Shown here: positions 1-8,456 of the stretch, piece after piece | Layout of the letters: the number at the start of each line of letters is the position of its first letter | Position numbering within the stretch: position 1 is the first letter of the stretch | NCBI GenBank assembly: GCA_900546265.1 | Contig: URCA01000008.1 | Span: 62,001 to 126,000, forward strand | Length of the DNA: 64,000 nucleotides | Origin: an uncultured Oscillospiraceae bacterium | GTDB taxonomy: Bacteria; Bacillota; Clostridia; Oscillospirales; Acutalibacteraceae | Direction of reading: 5' to 3' | The notes under the pieces: generated by a model | The model's database searches: none | Seen by the model: the letters and a program-made list of their open reading frames with translations, nothing else | Told to the model about the DNA's origin: nothing | Made by a program: the position numbers and the translations under genes

Positions 1-524
1 TCCACCAGCTCGATGTCCAGCGTCAGGAAGAAGGCCTTGAGCACTTCGTTGACCTTGAACGCGTATTTGGCGATGCAATCCATTTCCTCTCTCGTGGCGA
101 TGCCAAGGGCCAGCGCGTGATACTCGTTGATCAGCGGATCGCCCAGCGCGTCGTCCTTATAGCTGAACTCGAGGGACGGGGTTTTCAGCACCGTGCCTTC
201 CTCCACGCCGAAGCGCTTAGAGAAGGAACCGGCGGCGATGTTGCGGACGATGACCTCCAGGGGAACGATGGACACCTTTTTGACCACGGTTTCCCGCTCG
301 GACAGCTCCTTGACAAAATGGGTGGGCACGCCTTCCTTCTCCAGCTTCTGCATCAGGAAGTTGGTCACCCGGTTGTTGATAACGCCCTTGCCCATGATGG
401 TGCCTTTTTTCTCGCCGTTGAAAGCCGTGGCATCGTCCTTGTAATCGACGATCACCAGTTCCGGATCCTCGGTGGCGAATACCTTTTTGGCTTTGCCCTC
501 GTACAGTTGTTCCAGCTTGTTCAT
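1..524 (-). CDS. purC: SAICAR synthetase PurC (C-terminus cut by window edge)
   Basis: Phosphoribosylaminoimidazole-succinocarboxamide synthase joins CAIR and aspartate in purine synthesis. The protein starts MNKLEQLYEGKAKKVF, the family's N-terminal signature, and goes on through FNGEKKGTI and a conserved block around VIVRNIAAGSFSKRFG. About 174 residues are present out of a usual 235-240; the rest lies off the window. It follows purE with a 25-nt gap, so the two are probably cotranscribed. The ATG at 524 has a purine-rich site (GGAGACG) a few bases upstream. Confidence 0.95.
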   Translation of the reverse strand, partial: MNKLEQLYEGKAKKVFATEDPELVIVDYKDDATAFNGEKKGTIMGKGVINNRVTNFLMQKLEKEGVPTHFVKELSERETVVKKVSIVPLEVIVRNIAAGSFSKRFGVEEGTVLKTPSLEFSYKDDALGDPLINEYHALALGIATREEMDCIAKYAFKVNEVLKAFFLTLDIELV

Positions 525-549
525 ATACTCGTCTCCTATCGTATAAGCA

Positions 550-1047
550 TTACGCCTGATTTAGCTTGTCCGCCAGGGCCTTATCCTTGGCGAGAACCCC
601 TTCGGCCATGGTTTTCTTCATGGCGATCAGCCGGTTTTTCAGCGTCTCGTCGCTGAGCGCCAGCATCTGCACGGCCAGCAGGGCGGCGTTTTCCGCGCCG
701 TCGATGGCCACCGTTGCCACCGGGATGCCGGAGGGCATCTGCACCGTGGAAAGCAGGGCGTCCAGCCCGTCCAGGGTGGAGGATTTTACCGGAATGCCGA
801 TGACCGGCAGCACCGTGTGGGCCGCCAGCACGCCCGCCAGATGGGCCGCCTTGCCCGCCGCCGCGATGATGACGCCGAAGCCCTTGTCCGCCGCCGAAGC
901 TGAAAACGCCGCCGCGGCTTCGGGCGTGCGGTGCGCCGACATGACATGAACCTCCACGGGCACGCCGAAGTCCCCCAGCTTATCGATGGCTTTGCCGACC
1001 ACCGGCAGATCGCTGTCGCTGCCCATGATAACCGCCACTTTTTTCAT
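550..1047 (-). CDS. purE: N5-carboxyaminoimidazole ribonucleotide mutase PurE
   Basis: Class I PurE converts N5-CAIR to CAIR, the substrate of PurC next door. The start MKKVAVIMGSDSD carries the SDSD phosphate-binding motif; HVMSAHRTPE and the AAGKAAHLAGVLAA segment are also typical. About 165 aa, normal length. I chose the ATG at 1047; a GTG at 1059 in frame would add VCTM-type residues that the family does not have. GGTAGGTGG lies just upstream. An intrinsic terminator and a 32-aa reading frame precede it, which suggests attenuation of the operon. Confidence 0.95.
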   Translation of the reverse strand: MKKVAVIMGSDSDLPVVGKAIDKLGDFGVPVEVHVMSAHRTPEAAAAFSASAADKGFGVIIAAAGKAAHLAGVLAAHTVLPVIGIPVKSSTLDGLDALLSTVQMPSGIPVATVAIDGAENAALLAVQMLALSDETLKNRLIAMKKTMAEGVLAKDKALADKLNQA

Positions 1048-1093
1048 AGTACAAACCACCTACCCTTTCCCGCCGGGAGCTTGTCCCGGCAAT

Positions 1094-1131
1094 AAAAACA
1101 GGCTGGGACGCCGAACGCGCCACAGCCTGCA
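1094..1131 (-). terminator. Intrinsic terminator in front of purE
   Basis: On the minus strand, arms CAGGCTG and CAGCCTG enclose a further GC-rich stem with a GTTCG loop, followed at once by TTTTTATT. It sits after the stop of the 32-aa frame and 47 nt before the purE start. With no other promoter evident between it and purE, it is a candidate attenuator for purEC. Confidence 0.75.
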
Positions 1132-1135
1132 CTTG

Positions 1136-1234
1136 TCAAATTTTGCCCGCACCGGTATTGTGAACACGGCATTTCCTGCGCAGAATGCTCCCGTAACCGG
1201 ACATTCCACAGCCGGACATTCCATAGTCCTGCAT
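1136..1234 (-). CDS. Small 32-aa peptide upstream of purE (possible leader peptide)
   Basis: The frame begins MQDYGMSGCGMSGYGS and ends in a basic stretch (LRRKCRV...). The N-terminal half is a short tandem repeat of GMSG. It has an ideal ribosome site, AGGGAGG, 8 nt before the ATG, and a sigma-A promoter about 55 nt upstream. It ends 7 nt before a terminator hairpin that precedes purE. I do not recognise a family. It may be a translated leader that senses translation, or an independent small protein. The ribosome site and position are seen; the function is unknown. Confidence 0.55.
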   Translation of the reverse strand: MQDYGMSGCGMSGYGSILRRKCRVHNTGAGKI

Positions 1235-1288
1235 ATTCACAACCTCCCTGCGTTTTCCACCCCATAACAGACAGGGTTCGCTGCTACT

Positions 1289-1317
1289 ATTGTATTGCAA
1301 TTTCCGGTCGAATTCAA
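1289..1317 (-). promoter_or_regulatory. Sigma-A promoter for the 32-aa frame and purEC
   Basis: Read on the minus strand: -35 TTGAAT, a 17-nt spacer, -10 TACAAT. Transcription would start near 1282 and run through the 32-aa frame and the terminator into purE. No guanine or PRPP riboswitch is recognisable in the roughly 235-nt leader. The stretch 1318-1431 upstream of it holds no gene that I can support. Confidence 0.7.
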
Positions 1318-1431
1318 GCGCAAAATCCCGCCCGGTGGAAATTTGTAGGGATACCATGGGAAGATCGGCGGGCCAAAGGGGTTTTTGTTTATTTTGCGGG
1401 TGAGTCCTGATAGCTGAAATAGGCCATGAAA

Positions 1432-1635
1432 TCAATCGTCGACGAATACGAAAAGATCATTGGGTGTGCATTCCAGCACCTGACAAAGTATTTCAATATT
1501 TTCATACCGAATCGACTTGGTTTCGTTTCGAATCATCCTGCTGAAATTCTGATAGCTCATGTTCAGCTGCCTATACAGCCAATATTTCGTACGGCCTTGC
1601 TTTTCCAGAAGGGGCAGAACATTTAACTCTACCAT
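1432..1635 (-). CDS. Small XRE-type HTH regulator
   Basis: A 67-aa protein that is essentially one Cro/C1-type helix-turn-helix domain. The recognition region is LYRQLNMSYQNFSRMIRNET and the tail LECTPNDLFVF is characteristic of Xre-like regulators. Its ATG overlaps the stop of the upstream HTH gene in TAATG, with GAGGA 9 nt before, so the pair is translationally coupled. It probably binds DNA together with, or under control of, its neighbour. The target is not known. Confidence 0.8.
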   Translation of the reverse strand: MVELNVLPLLEKQGRTKYWLYRQLNMSYQNFSRMIRNETKSIRYENIEILCQVLECTPNDLFVFVDD

Positions 1636-1952
1636 TACGCGTTTTCCTCGTTCAGGCGGTCAATCAGGCCGATGAGCGTCAAAAGATCCTTGTCCTTCAT
1701 GGCTTTCATGCCGTCCAGTGCCTTCTGCACCAAAATCGGGTTGGCGATTTCCTCGTCGAAAAACTGGCGGGGCGTAATGCCGAAATAGTCACAGATATAG
1801 AGGAATTCTTTCATGGAAGGCAGTGCCCGGCCGGAGGTGATGTTCTGTATATAGTTTTTACTATGACCCAGCTCATAACTAAGTGTGTATTCCGAAACGC
1901 CTTTGTTAAGACGCAAACCAGTAATGCGATCACGAATAAACTGGGCATCCAT
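1635..1952 (-). CDS. XRE-family transcriptional regulator
   Basis: A 105-aa protein with a Cro/C1 HTH in its first 65 residues (LSYELGHSKNYIQNITSGRALPS is the HTH; YICDYFGITPRQFF follows) and a short C-terminal helical region (KALDGMKAMKDKDLLTLIGLIDRL). It starts at an ATG with AGGAG 7 nt upstream. It is transcribed away from the SLOG gene at 2090 from a shared palindromic promoter, which makes it the natural candidate to bind that palindrome and repress both sides. Overlapping stop and start join it to the smaller HTH gene. Confidence 0.85.
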   Translation of the reverse strand: MDAQFIRDRITGLRLNKGVSEYTLSYELGHSKNYIQNITSGRALPSMKEFLYICDYFGITPRQFFDEEIANPILVQKALDGMKAMKDKDLLTLIGLIDRLNEENA

Positions 1953-2020
1953 ACTACCACTCCTATCACAAGATAGGGTACACCTTTCTTAGTGGCAGTA
2001 TTCCCATTAAAAAAGTGTTA

Positions 2021-2063
2021 TATTACTTGATTATACATTTTTAAATGGTATAATCAAGTAATA
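2021..2063. promoter_or_regulatory. Palindromic operator with overlapping divergent promoters
   Basis: Two perfect 16-bp arms, 2021-2036 and 2048-2063 (right arm GTATAATCAAGTAATA), flank an 11-nt centre. Each strand carries the same promoter: TTGATT, 16 nt, TATAAT. On plus, -35 is 2027-2032 and -10 is 2049-2054. On minus, -10 is 2030-2035 and -35 is 2052-2057. Each -10 thus lies on the other promoter's -35, so the two cannot fire together. The likely ligand is the HTH protein encoded at 1635-1952. Confidence 0.85.
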
Positions 2064-2089
2064 AGCACATTATATATGGGAGGTATTCT

Positions 2090-2566
2090 ATGACGACCTG
2101 CTGCTTTACCGGCCATCGACGAATTCCGCCGGAGGTTGTCGCGCCGTTGCGGGAGCGGCTGGAAGCGGAAATCGAGAGCCTTATCCGCCAGGGGGTGCGG
2201 TATTTCGGCGCGGGCGGCGCCCTGGGCTTCGACACCCTGGCGGCGGAAGCGGTGCTGGACTTAAAGGCGGTATACCCGTTCATCCGCCTGATCCTCGTGC
2301 TGCCCTGCCGGGATCAGACGCGGGGCTGGGCGGAGGAGGACGTGAAGCGGTATCAGGCGATCCTGAAACGGGCGGACAAGGTGGTGTATACCGCCGAACG
2401 CTACACCAGCGGCTGCATGTACAAGCGCAACCGCCATCTGGCAGAGCACAGCGACTGCTGCCTATGCTACCTGACGGAAAACAGCGGCGGCACTTTTTAC
2501 ACGGTGGGCCTTTGCCGGCGGCGGGGCATTCCCGTGCGCAACCTGGCGGAACCGGCCCCGAAATAG
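2090..2566 (+). CDS. SLOG-family (YpsA-like) protein
   Basis: A 158-aa protein beginning MTTCCFTGHRRIPPE, with a Rossmann-like core and the glycine-rich GAGGALGFDTLAAEAVL segment typical of SLOG proteins, which are predicted to bind nucleotide or nucleotide-derived ligands. Further landmarks are LVLPCRDQTRGW and a C-terminal CLCYLTENSGGTFYTVGLC. It has a strong TTGATT/TATAAT promoter and a GGGAGG ribosome site. It is divergent from two HTH genes that share its operator, so it is likely under their control. Exact function unknown; SLOG proteins appear in nucleotide signalling and some defence contexts (family knowledge). Confidence 0.8.
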   Translation: MTTCCFTGHRRIPPEVVAPLRERLEAEIESLIRQGVRYFGAGGALGFDTLAAEAVLDLKAVYPFIRLILVLPCRDQTRGWAEEDVKRYQAILKRADKVVYTAERYTSGCMYKRNRHLAEHSDCCLCYLTENSGGTFYTVGLCRRRGIPVRNLAEPAPK

Positions 2567-2568
2567 AG

Positions 2569-2607
2569 CAAGCGGCGGGAGAAAAAATCTCCCGCCGCTT
2601 GTTTGCT
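2569..2607. terminator. Bidirectional terminator between SLOG gene and groEL
   Basis: A perfect 14-bp stem (CAAGCGGCGGGAGA, 2569-2582; complement 2588-2601) with an A-rich loop and a T-rich run after it on the plus strand (TTTGCTTTATT). It lies between convergent genes. Confidence 0.85.
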
Positions 2608-2621
2608 TTATTCTTTACCGA

Positions 2622-4250
<1,629 letters not shown>

Positions 4251-4305
4251 GATTGGTTCCTCCTGTTATTTCGTATAGTATAAAAATCTTACCGGAAAGG
4301 ATTTC

Positions 4306-4590
4306 TTATTCCACAACGGCCAGGATATCGCTCTGCCGCACGATGGTGTATTCCGTGCCGTCGAGCTTGACCTCGGTGCCGGAATACTTGCTGGTCAGAA
4401 CCTTATCGCCCACCTTGATATACATGGTGATCTCTTTGCCGTCGACGTTGCCGCCGGGGCCGACGGCCACCACTTCGGCCATCTGGGGTTTCTCTTTGGC
4501 GGAACCGGCGAGGATGATGCCGCTCTTAGTGGTTTCCTCAGCCTCTACCATTTTGATGACAACACGGTCAGCAAGCGGTTTAATAGACAT
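4306..4590 (-). CDS. groS: Co-chaperonin GroES
   Basis: A 94-aa cap subunit: MSIKPLADRVVIKMVEAEE, the mobile-loop region TTKSGIILAGSAKEKPQ, then VVAVGPGG, VGDKVLTSKYSGTEVKLDG and YTIVRQSDILAVVE. Normal length. The site AAGGAGG precedes the ATG. It is the first gene of the groESL operon, directly downstream of a perfect CIRCE operator. Confidence 0.98.
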   Translation of the reverse strand: MSIKPLADRVVIKMVEAEETTKSGIILAGSAKEKPQMAEVVAVGPGGNVDGKEITMYIKVGDKVLTSKYSGTEVKLDGTEYTIVRQSDILAVVE

Positions 4591-4623
4591 AAGAATAATC
4601 CTCCTTGAAGAGTATTGATAATT

Positions 4624-4650
4624 TTAGCACTCCGTTTCCTCGAGTGCTAA
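4624..4650 (-). promoter_or_regulatory. CIRCE operator (HrcA binding site)
   Basis: TTAGCACTC, nine bases, GAGTGCTAA: an exact match to the CIRCE inverted repeat bound by the heat-shock repressor HrcA in Firmicutes. It lies between the -10 box and groES, where HrcA blocks transcription. hrcA itself is not in this window. Confidence 0.97.
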
Positions 4651-4654
4651 ATCT

Positions 4655-4682
4655 ATTGTAATCGGATTTTCAGAAAAATCAA
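4655..4682 (-). promoter_or_regulatory. groESL sigma-A promoter
   Basis: On the minus strand: -35 TTGATT (4677-4682), a 16-nt spacer, -10 TACAAT (4655-4660), just upstream of CIRCE. Confidence 0.8.
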
Positions 4683-4720
4683 GAGGGTTCACTGGAAATT
4701 TTTCAAACTTCACAATTTTT

Positions 4721-5668
4721 TTACAAACTGGCGGAAACAGCGGGAGCCCGGCCGGGCAGGCGCACGCCTTCCGGCAGCACGAAGGAGAGCGCGCCGGGCA
4801 GCGCCTGGAAATGAATATCCGGCGCGCTGAAGCATTCGCCGTCGATGTTGCAGACGACCGGCGAGAGGGAGCTGACCCGCATCCGCGTGCCCCGGAAGGC
4901 TTCGCAGCAGGCCATATCCATGTGGCGGCCCGCCTTGTAGCGGGAGAGGAAACCGGGAATTTTCAGCCGCGGCATGACCTTTACCAGCACAAAGTCCAGC
5001 AGGCCGTCGTCCACCAGCGCGCCGGGAGCGCCGCAGTAACCGCCGCCGTAAAACCGGGCGCAGGCGGCCAGGGCGAAGAAATAGCGGCCGCGGCGCTCCA
5101 CCGGCCCGTCGGGGGTATCCATGACGACGTGCAAATCCACGCCGATCCGGTGGCAGAACACGTCCGCAATGGCGAGGTTATAGGACATGGGACCGGAAAC
5201 CAGCGGCAAATTCTTATACCGCACCATCTTCTGCGCCACGGCGGCGTCCATCCCCATGGACGCGCTGTTCATAGAAACCCGGTCGCCGCAGTCCACCGCG
5301 TCCACCGGGACGGCCCGGCCATGCACCTGGGCGGGAATGTCCAGAAAAGCCGCGGTTCCCCCGTAGGACCGGACATAGTCGTTGGCGGATCCGCAGGGAA
5401 CGGCCGCGATTTGAGCGCGGGGGCAGCCGGCGGCACCGGTGGCTGTTTCGGTCAGGGTGCCGTCTCCGCCGCAGGCGTACAAGCGCACCGGCCCCTCCCC
5501 GGCGCACTCCTCCCGGGCGATGGCGGTGGCATCCCCCGCGCCCCGGGTCACCCGGATGGCGTAGGCGCCCTCCTCCGCCCCGGCAAACGCCGCGTGAATG
5601 CGAGGGAGCAGCTCCAGCGCCCCCCGTTTTTTCCCCGCCGCGGGATTGACGATAAACACATGCCGCAT
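4721..5668 (-). CDS. Diacylglycerol/sphingosine-type lipid kinase (DagK/YegS family)
   Basis: A 315-aa protein of the DAGK catalytic fold. MRHVFIVNPAAGKKRG carries the NPxxG start motif; the ATP-binding LYACGGDGTLTETATG contains GGDGT; AAVPCGSANDYVRSYG matches the downstream substrate block. It probably phosphorylates diacylglycerol or a related lipid at the membrane. The frame is open upstream, but the ATG at 5668 fits the family start and has GGAGGAGAGAGGAG before it. It follows the THUMP methylase gene by 25 nt. Confidence 0.85.
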   Translation of the reverse strand: MRHVFIVNPAAGKKRGALELLPRIHAAFAGAEEGAYAIRVTRGAGDATAIAREECAGEGPVRLYACGGDGTLTETATGAAGCPRAQIAAVPCGSANDYVRSYGGTAAFLDIPAQVHGRAVPVDAVDCGDRVSMNSASMGMDAAVAQKMVRYKNLPLVSGPMSYNLAIADVFCHRIGVDLHVVMDTPDGPVERRGRYFFALAACARFYGGGYCGAPGALVDDGLLDFVLVKVMPRLKIPGFLSRYKAGRHMDMACCEAFRGTRMRVSSLSPVVCNIDGECFSAPDIHFQALPGALSFVLPEGVRLPGRAPAVSASL

Positions 5669-5693
5669 GGTTTCTCGCTCCTCTCTCCTCCGG

Positions 5694-6812
5694 TTACTTG
5701 AAGTACATATACAGCTGGCATTTGAGCATGCCGTTATACAGCTTGCGCCGCTTATCCGCTTGGCGGCCGAACAGGGTCTCGAAATTCTCATGGGGACTGA
5801 TAATCCCATAGCTCCAGCCGGGCTTGGGGCGGAACACCCGGCCCATGACCCGGTAAAGCTCCTCCGCCGCCTTCACATCCAGCAGCCGCTCGCCATAGGG
5901 CGGGTTGCAGAGCACCACGCCGGTGTCCCCTTCCGGCTGGAACTGCCGCAGATCCGCCCGCTTGGCCGTCACGCAGCCGGCCACGCCGGCCTTGGCCGCG
6001 TTCTCCTCGGTCAGCCGCAGGCACGCCTCGTCAATGTCTCCGCCATGGGCCTGGAAAACGGCGTCCGGCCGTTCCCGCTCCCGGGCGCGCTGCCGTTCCT
6101 CCTTCCAGATGGATCCGGGCACGCTGCCCCAATCCATGGCGGCGAACCGGCGGCGGACGCCGGGGGCGATCCCTTTAGCGGCTAGCGCCGCCTCGATGAG
6201 CATGGTGCCGGAGCCGCAGCAGGGATCGCAGACCTGGGCGGCCCGGCGCACCCGCATCACATCCCCGATGGCCGCGGCCAGGGTTTCCTTGATGGGGGCG
6301 CCGCCCGCGTTGGCCCGATAGCCCCGCTTGTGCAGGCCCGCGCCGCTGGTGTCCAGCAGCAGAGTGACCTCATCCTTCAGAATGGTGAACTGAATCTGAC
6401 ACACCGGCTCCGTTTCCTCAAACCAGCGCAGGCCATAGGTCTGCGACAGGCGATCCACCACCGCTTTCTTGACGATGGACTGGCAGTCGGGAACGCTGTG
6501 CAGCGCGGAATTCAGCGCCCAGCCTTTCACCGGGAAGGCGTTTTTCTGGCCGATCCAGACCTCCCAGGGCAGGGCCTTGACCCCCTGGAACAGCTCCTCA
6601 AAGGAACGGGCGGGGAAGCTGCCGAGATGGATTTGAATCCGTTCGGCATAGCGGGAGCCGATATTGGCCCGGGCCAGCAGCTCCATATCGCCGGCGAACA
6701 GCACCCGGCCGTTTTCCGGCCGGACATTTTCCGCCCCCATCCGCCGCAGCTCGTCGCCCAAAATCCCCTCGATGCCGAACAGGCAAGGGGCGCAAAATTC
6801 CACGTTAGCCAT
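5694..6812 (-). CDS. THUMP-domain class I rRNA methyltransferase (RlmL/YpsC-like)
   Basis: A 372-aa protein with an N-terminal ferredoxin-like/THUMP region (residues about 1-155) and a Rossmann methyltransferase domain. DPCCGSGTMLIEAAL is the SAM-binding motif, and VVLCNPPYGERL is the NPPY catalytic motif of N2-guanine or N6-adenine methylases. Best guess is methylation of 23S rRNA guanine at the RlmL-type position, as for Bacillus YpsC. It begins with MANVEFCAPCLFG. It is cotranscribed with the lipid kinase. Confidence 0.88.
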   Translation of the reverse strand: MANVEFCAPCLFGIEGILGDELRRMGAENVRPENGRVLFAGDMELLARANIGSRYAERIQIHLGSFPARSFEELFQGVKALPWEVWIGQKNAFPVKGWALNSALHSVPDCQSIVKKAVVDRLSQTYGLRWFEETEPVCQIQFTILKDEVTLLLDTSGAGLHKRGYRANAGGAPIKETLAAAIGDVMRVRRAAQVCDPCCGSGTMLIEAALAAKGIAPGVRRRFAAMDWGSVPGSIWKEERQRARERERPDAVFQAHGGDIDEACLRLTEENAAKAGVAGCVTAKRADLRQFQPEGDTGVVLCNPPYGERLLDVKAAEELYRVMGRVFRPKPGWSYGIISPHENFETLFGRQADKRRKLYNGMLKCQLYMYFK

Positions 6813-6853
6813 GTTTTTCTGTCCTTTCCGTCACCCGGCCGCTCCGGGCAAAC

Positions 6854-6887
6854 CAATGGGGGCGGGCAAGCCTGCCCGCCCCCATTG
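6854..6887 (-). terminator. Terminator-like hairpin after hpf
   Basis: A 15-bp perfect stem (left arm CAATGGGGGCGGGCA) between hpf and the methylase gene. The U-tract on the minus strand is weak (GGTTTG), so termination may be partial. Confidence 0.6.
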
Positions 6888-6900
6888 AAAGATATTGAGG

Positions 6901-7434
6901 TTATTCGTCCGCGTCCGGCTCAAGCAGGCCGTAGTTCCCGTCGTTGCGGCGGTACACCACGTTGACCTCATTGGTCGCCATGTTGCGGAACATATAAAAC
7001 TGATGCCCAATCATATTCATCTGCAAAATCGCCTCTTCCACATCCAGAGGCTTGACCGGAAACGTCTTGGATTTGACCACCTGGAAATCGGATTCTTCCT
7101 CCACCGGCTCGCTGAACAGCGGATCCGGAGCGAAAGCGCCCTCGCGCAGCCGCTTCTCCAGCCGGGTTTTGTTCCGCCGGATCTGCCGCAGCAGCACGTC
7201 CACCAGCTTATCCACCGCTTCGTTGGGATCCTCGGCGGCCTCTTCGGCGCGGAATAGCAGCCCATTGCATCGAATCGTAATCTCCACCCGCTGCTTGTTC
7301 CGCTCGTTGGAAACGGTGACGTCGGCAGAGGCGGCGGAGTCAAAAAACTTGTCCATCTTGGACAGCTTGGTCTCCGTTCGTTCCACAAAAGCCGGCCGCA
7401 GGGTGCATTTCCTTCCAGTAGTCGTAATCTTCAT
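6901..7434 (-). CDS. hpf: Ribosome hibernation promoting factor, long form
   Basis: A 177-aa protein: an N-terminal Hpf/YfiA domain (MKITTTGRK..., EITIRCNGLLFRAEE, and the helix EAVDKLVDVLLRQIRRNKTRL) and a C-terminal dimerisation domain (KTFPVKPLDVEEAILQMNMIGHQFYMFRN, VVYRRNDGNYGLLEP). The long form joins two 70S ribosomes into inactive 100S dimers in stationary phase. The ATG at 7434, with AGGAG upstream, was chosen over an in-frame GTG-type extension. It has its own promoter. Confidence 0.95.
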   Translation of the reverse strand: MKITTTGRKCTLRPAFVERTETKLSKMDKFFDSAASADVTVSNERNKQRVEITIRCNGLLFRAEEAAEDPNEAVDKLVDVLLRQIRRNKTRLEKRLREGAFAPDPLFSEPVEEESDFQVVKSKTFPVKPLDVEEAILQMNMIGHQFYMFRNMATNEVNVVYRRNDGNYGLLEPDADE

Positions 7435-7531
7435 ACAATCAGCTCCTATCTTTACACGGCGGGAGAATCCCCCGCCGGCCCCCGATGAAGCAGACATTCC
7501 GTCTTCCTCACCAGAGGAATGGTATGCATAT

Positions 7532-7560
7532 AGTATACCATATAAGAATGTAAAAATAAA
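7532..7560 (-). promoter_or_regulatory. hpf promoter (extended -10)
   Basis: On the minus strand, TGGTATACT forms an extended -10 (TATACT at 7532-7537). A weak -35, TTTATT, lies 17 nt upstream (7555-7560). Confidence 0.55.
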
Positions 7561-7594
7561 GAGTATTTATGAACTTTATACGAACATCCTGTGT

Positions 7595-8437
7595 TTAGAG
7601 TATGGCGGAAGCGTGCCGGGTCACGTGGCAGCCCACGTTGACGGCCACCGGGAGACCGGCGATATGGGTGGGATAGGTCTCGATGGCGACCCCGAGGGCG
7701 GTGGTAACGCCGCCGAAGCCCTGCGGCCCGATGCCCAGCCGATTGACCGCCTCCAGCGCGTCCTGCTCCATGCGGGCGTAGAAGGGATCGCCGTTCGGCT
7801 GATCCAGCGGGCGGCAGAGGGCCCGCTTGGCCAGCAGAGCGCAAAGCTCGAAGTCCCCTCCGATGCCCACCCCCAGCACCATGGGCGGGCAGGGATTGCT
7901 TCCCGCCTGCCGGACGGCGTCGACGATGCAGCCGATGACCTTTTCCCGATCCGCGGCGGGGGTCAGCATATATATCCGGCTCATATTCTCGCTGCCAAAG
8001 CCCTTGGGGGCCACCATCAGCTCCAGCGCGTCCCCCTCGGTCAGCGTGACATGCAGCACGGCCGGAGTATTGTTGCCGGTGTTCACCCGGCGAAGAGGAT
8101 CGGCCACCACCGAGCAGCGCAGATACCCCTCGGTATAGCCCCGCGCCACGCCCCGGTTGACCGCGTCGGCCAAAAGGCCGCCGGTGATGTGCGCCTCCTG
8201 CCCCAGCCGGGCGAAAACCACCGCCATGCCGGTATCCTGGCAGACCGGCAGCTGGAGCTCTTCCGCCGCGTCCAGGTTATGGGCCAAATCCTTCATGATG
8301 TTTTTCGCCAGAGGCTGCGTCTCCCGCGCCCCGGCGCCGCGCACGGCGGCACATACATCCGCCGGCAGGTGCCGGTTGGCTTCGATACACAGGCGGCAGA
8401 CCGTTTCCTCGATCTGCGCCGCTGAAATTTCCCGCAT
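7595..8437 (-). CDS. Class I fumarate hydratase/tartrate dehydratase, alpha subunit
   Basis: A 280-aa iron-sulfur dehydratase subunit. The three cluster cysteines fall in QLPVCQDTGMAVVF, QAGSNPCPPMVLGVGIGG and AVNVGCHVTRHAS. Class I enzymes interconvert fumarate and malate (or dehydrate tartrate) with a labile 4Fe-4S cluster. Two-subunit forms need a beta subunit of about 180-200 aa, normally encoded immediately downstream; here hpf follows instead. The start, with AAGGGCGG upstream, lies 19 nt after the amidohydrolase stop, so those two genes form an operon. Fumarate versus tartrate substrate cannot be decided. Confidence 0.9.
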   Translation of the reverse strand: MREISAAQIEETVCRLCIEANRHLPADVCAAVRGAGARETQPLAKNIMKDLAHNLDAAEELQLPVCQDTGMAVVFARLGQEAHITGGLLADAVNRGVARGYTEGYLRCSVVADPLRRVNTGNNTPAVLHVTLTEGDALELMVAPKGFGSENMSRIYMLTPAADREKVIGCIVDAVRQAGSNPCPPMVLGVGIGGDFELCALLAKRALCRPLDQPNGDPFYARMEQDALEAVNRLGIGPQGFGGVTTALGVAIETYPTHIAGLPVAVNVGCHVTRHASAIL

Positions 8438-8456
8438 GGCTATCCGCCCTTTCCTT

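Noticed and set aside
1140..1290. Guanine or PRPP riboswitch before purE
   Set aside because: No conserved junction sequences of either class could be found on reading; the visible structure is a terminator plus a small frame.
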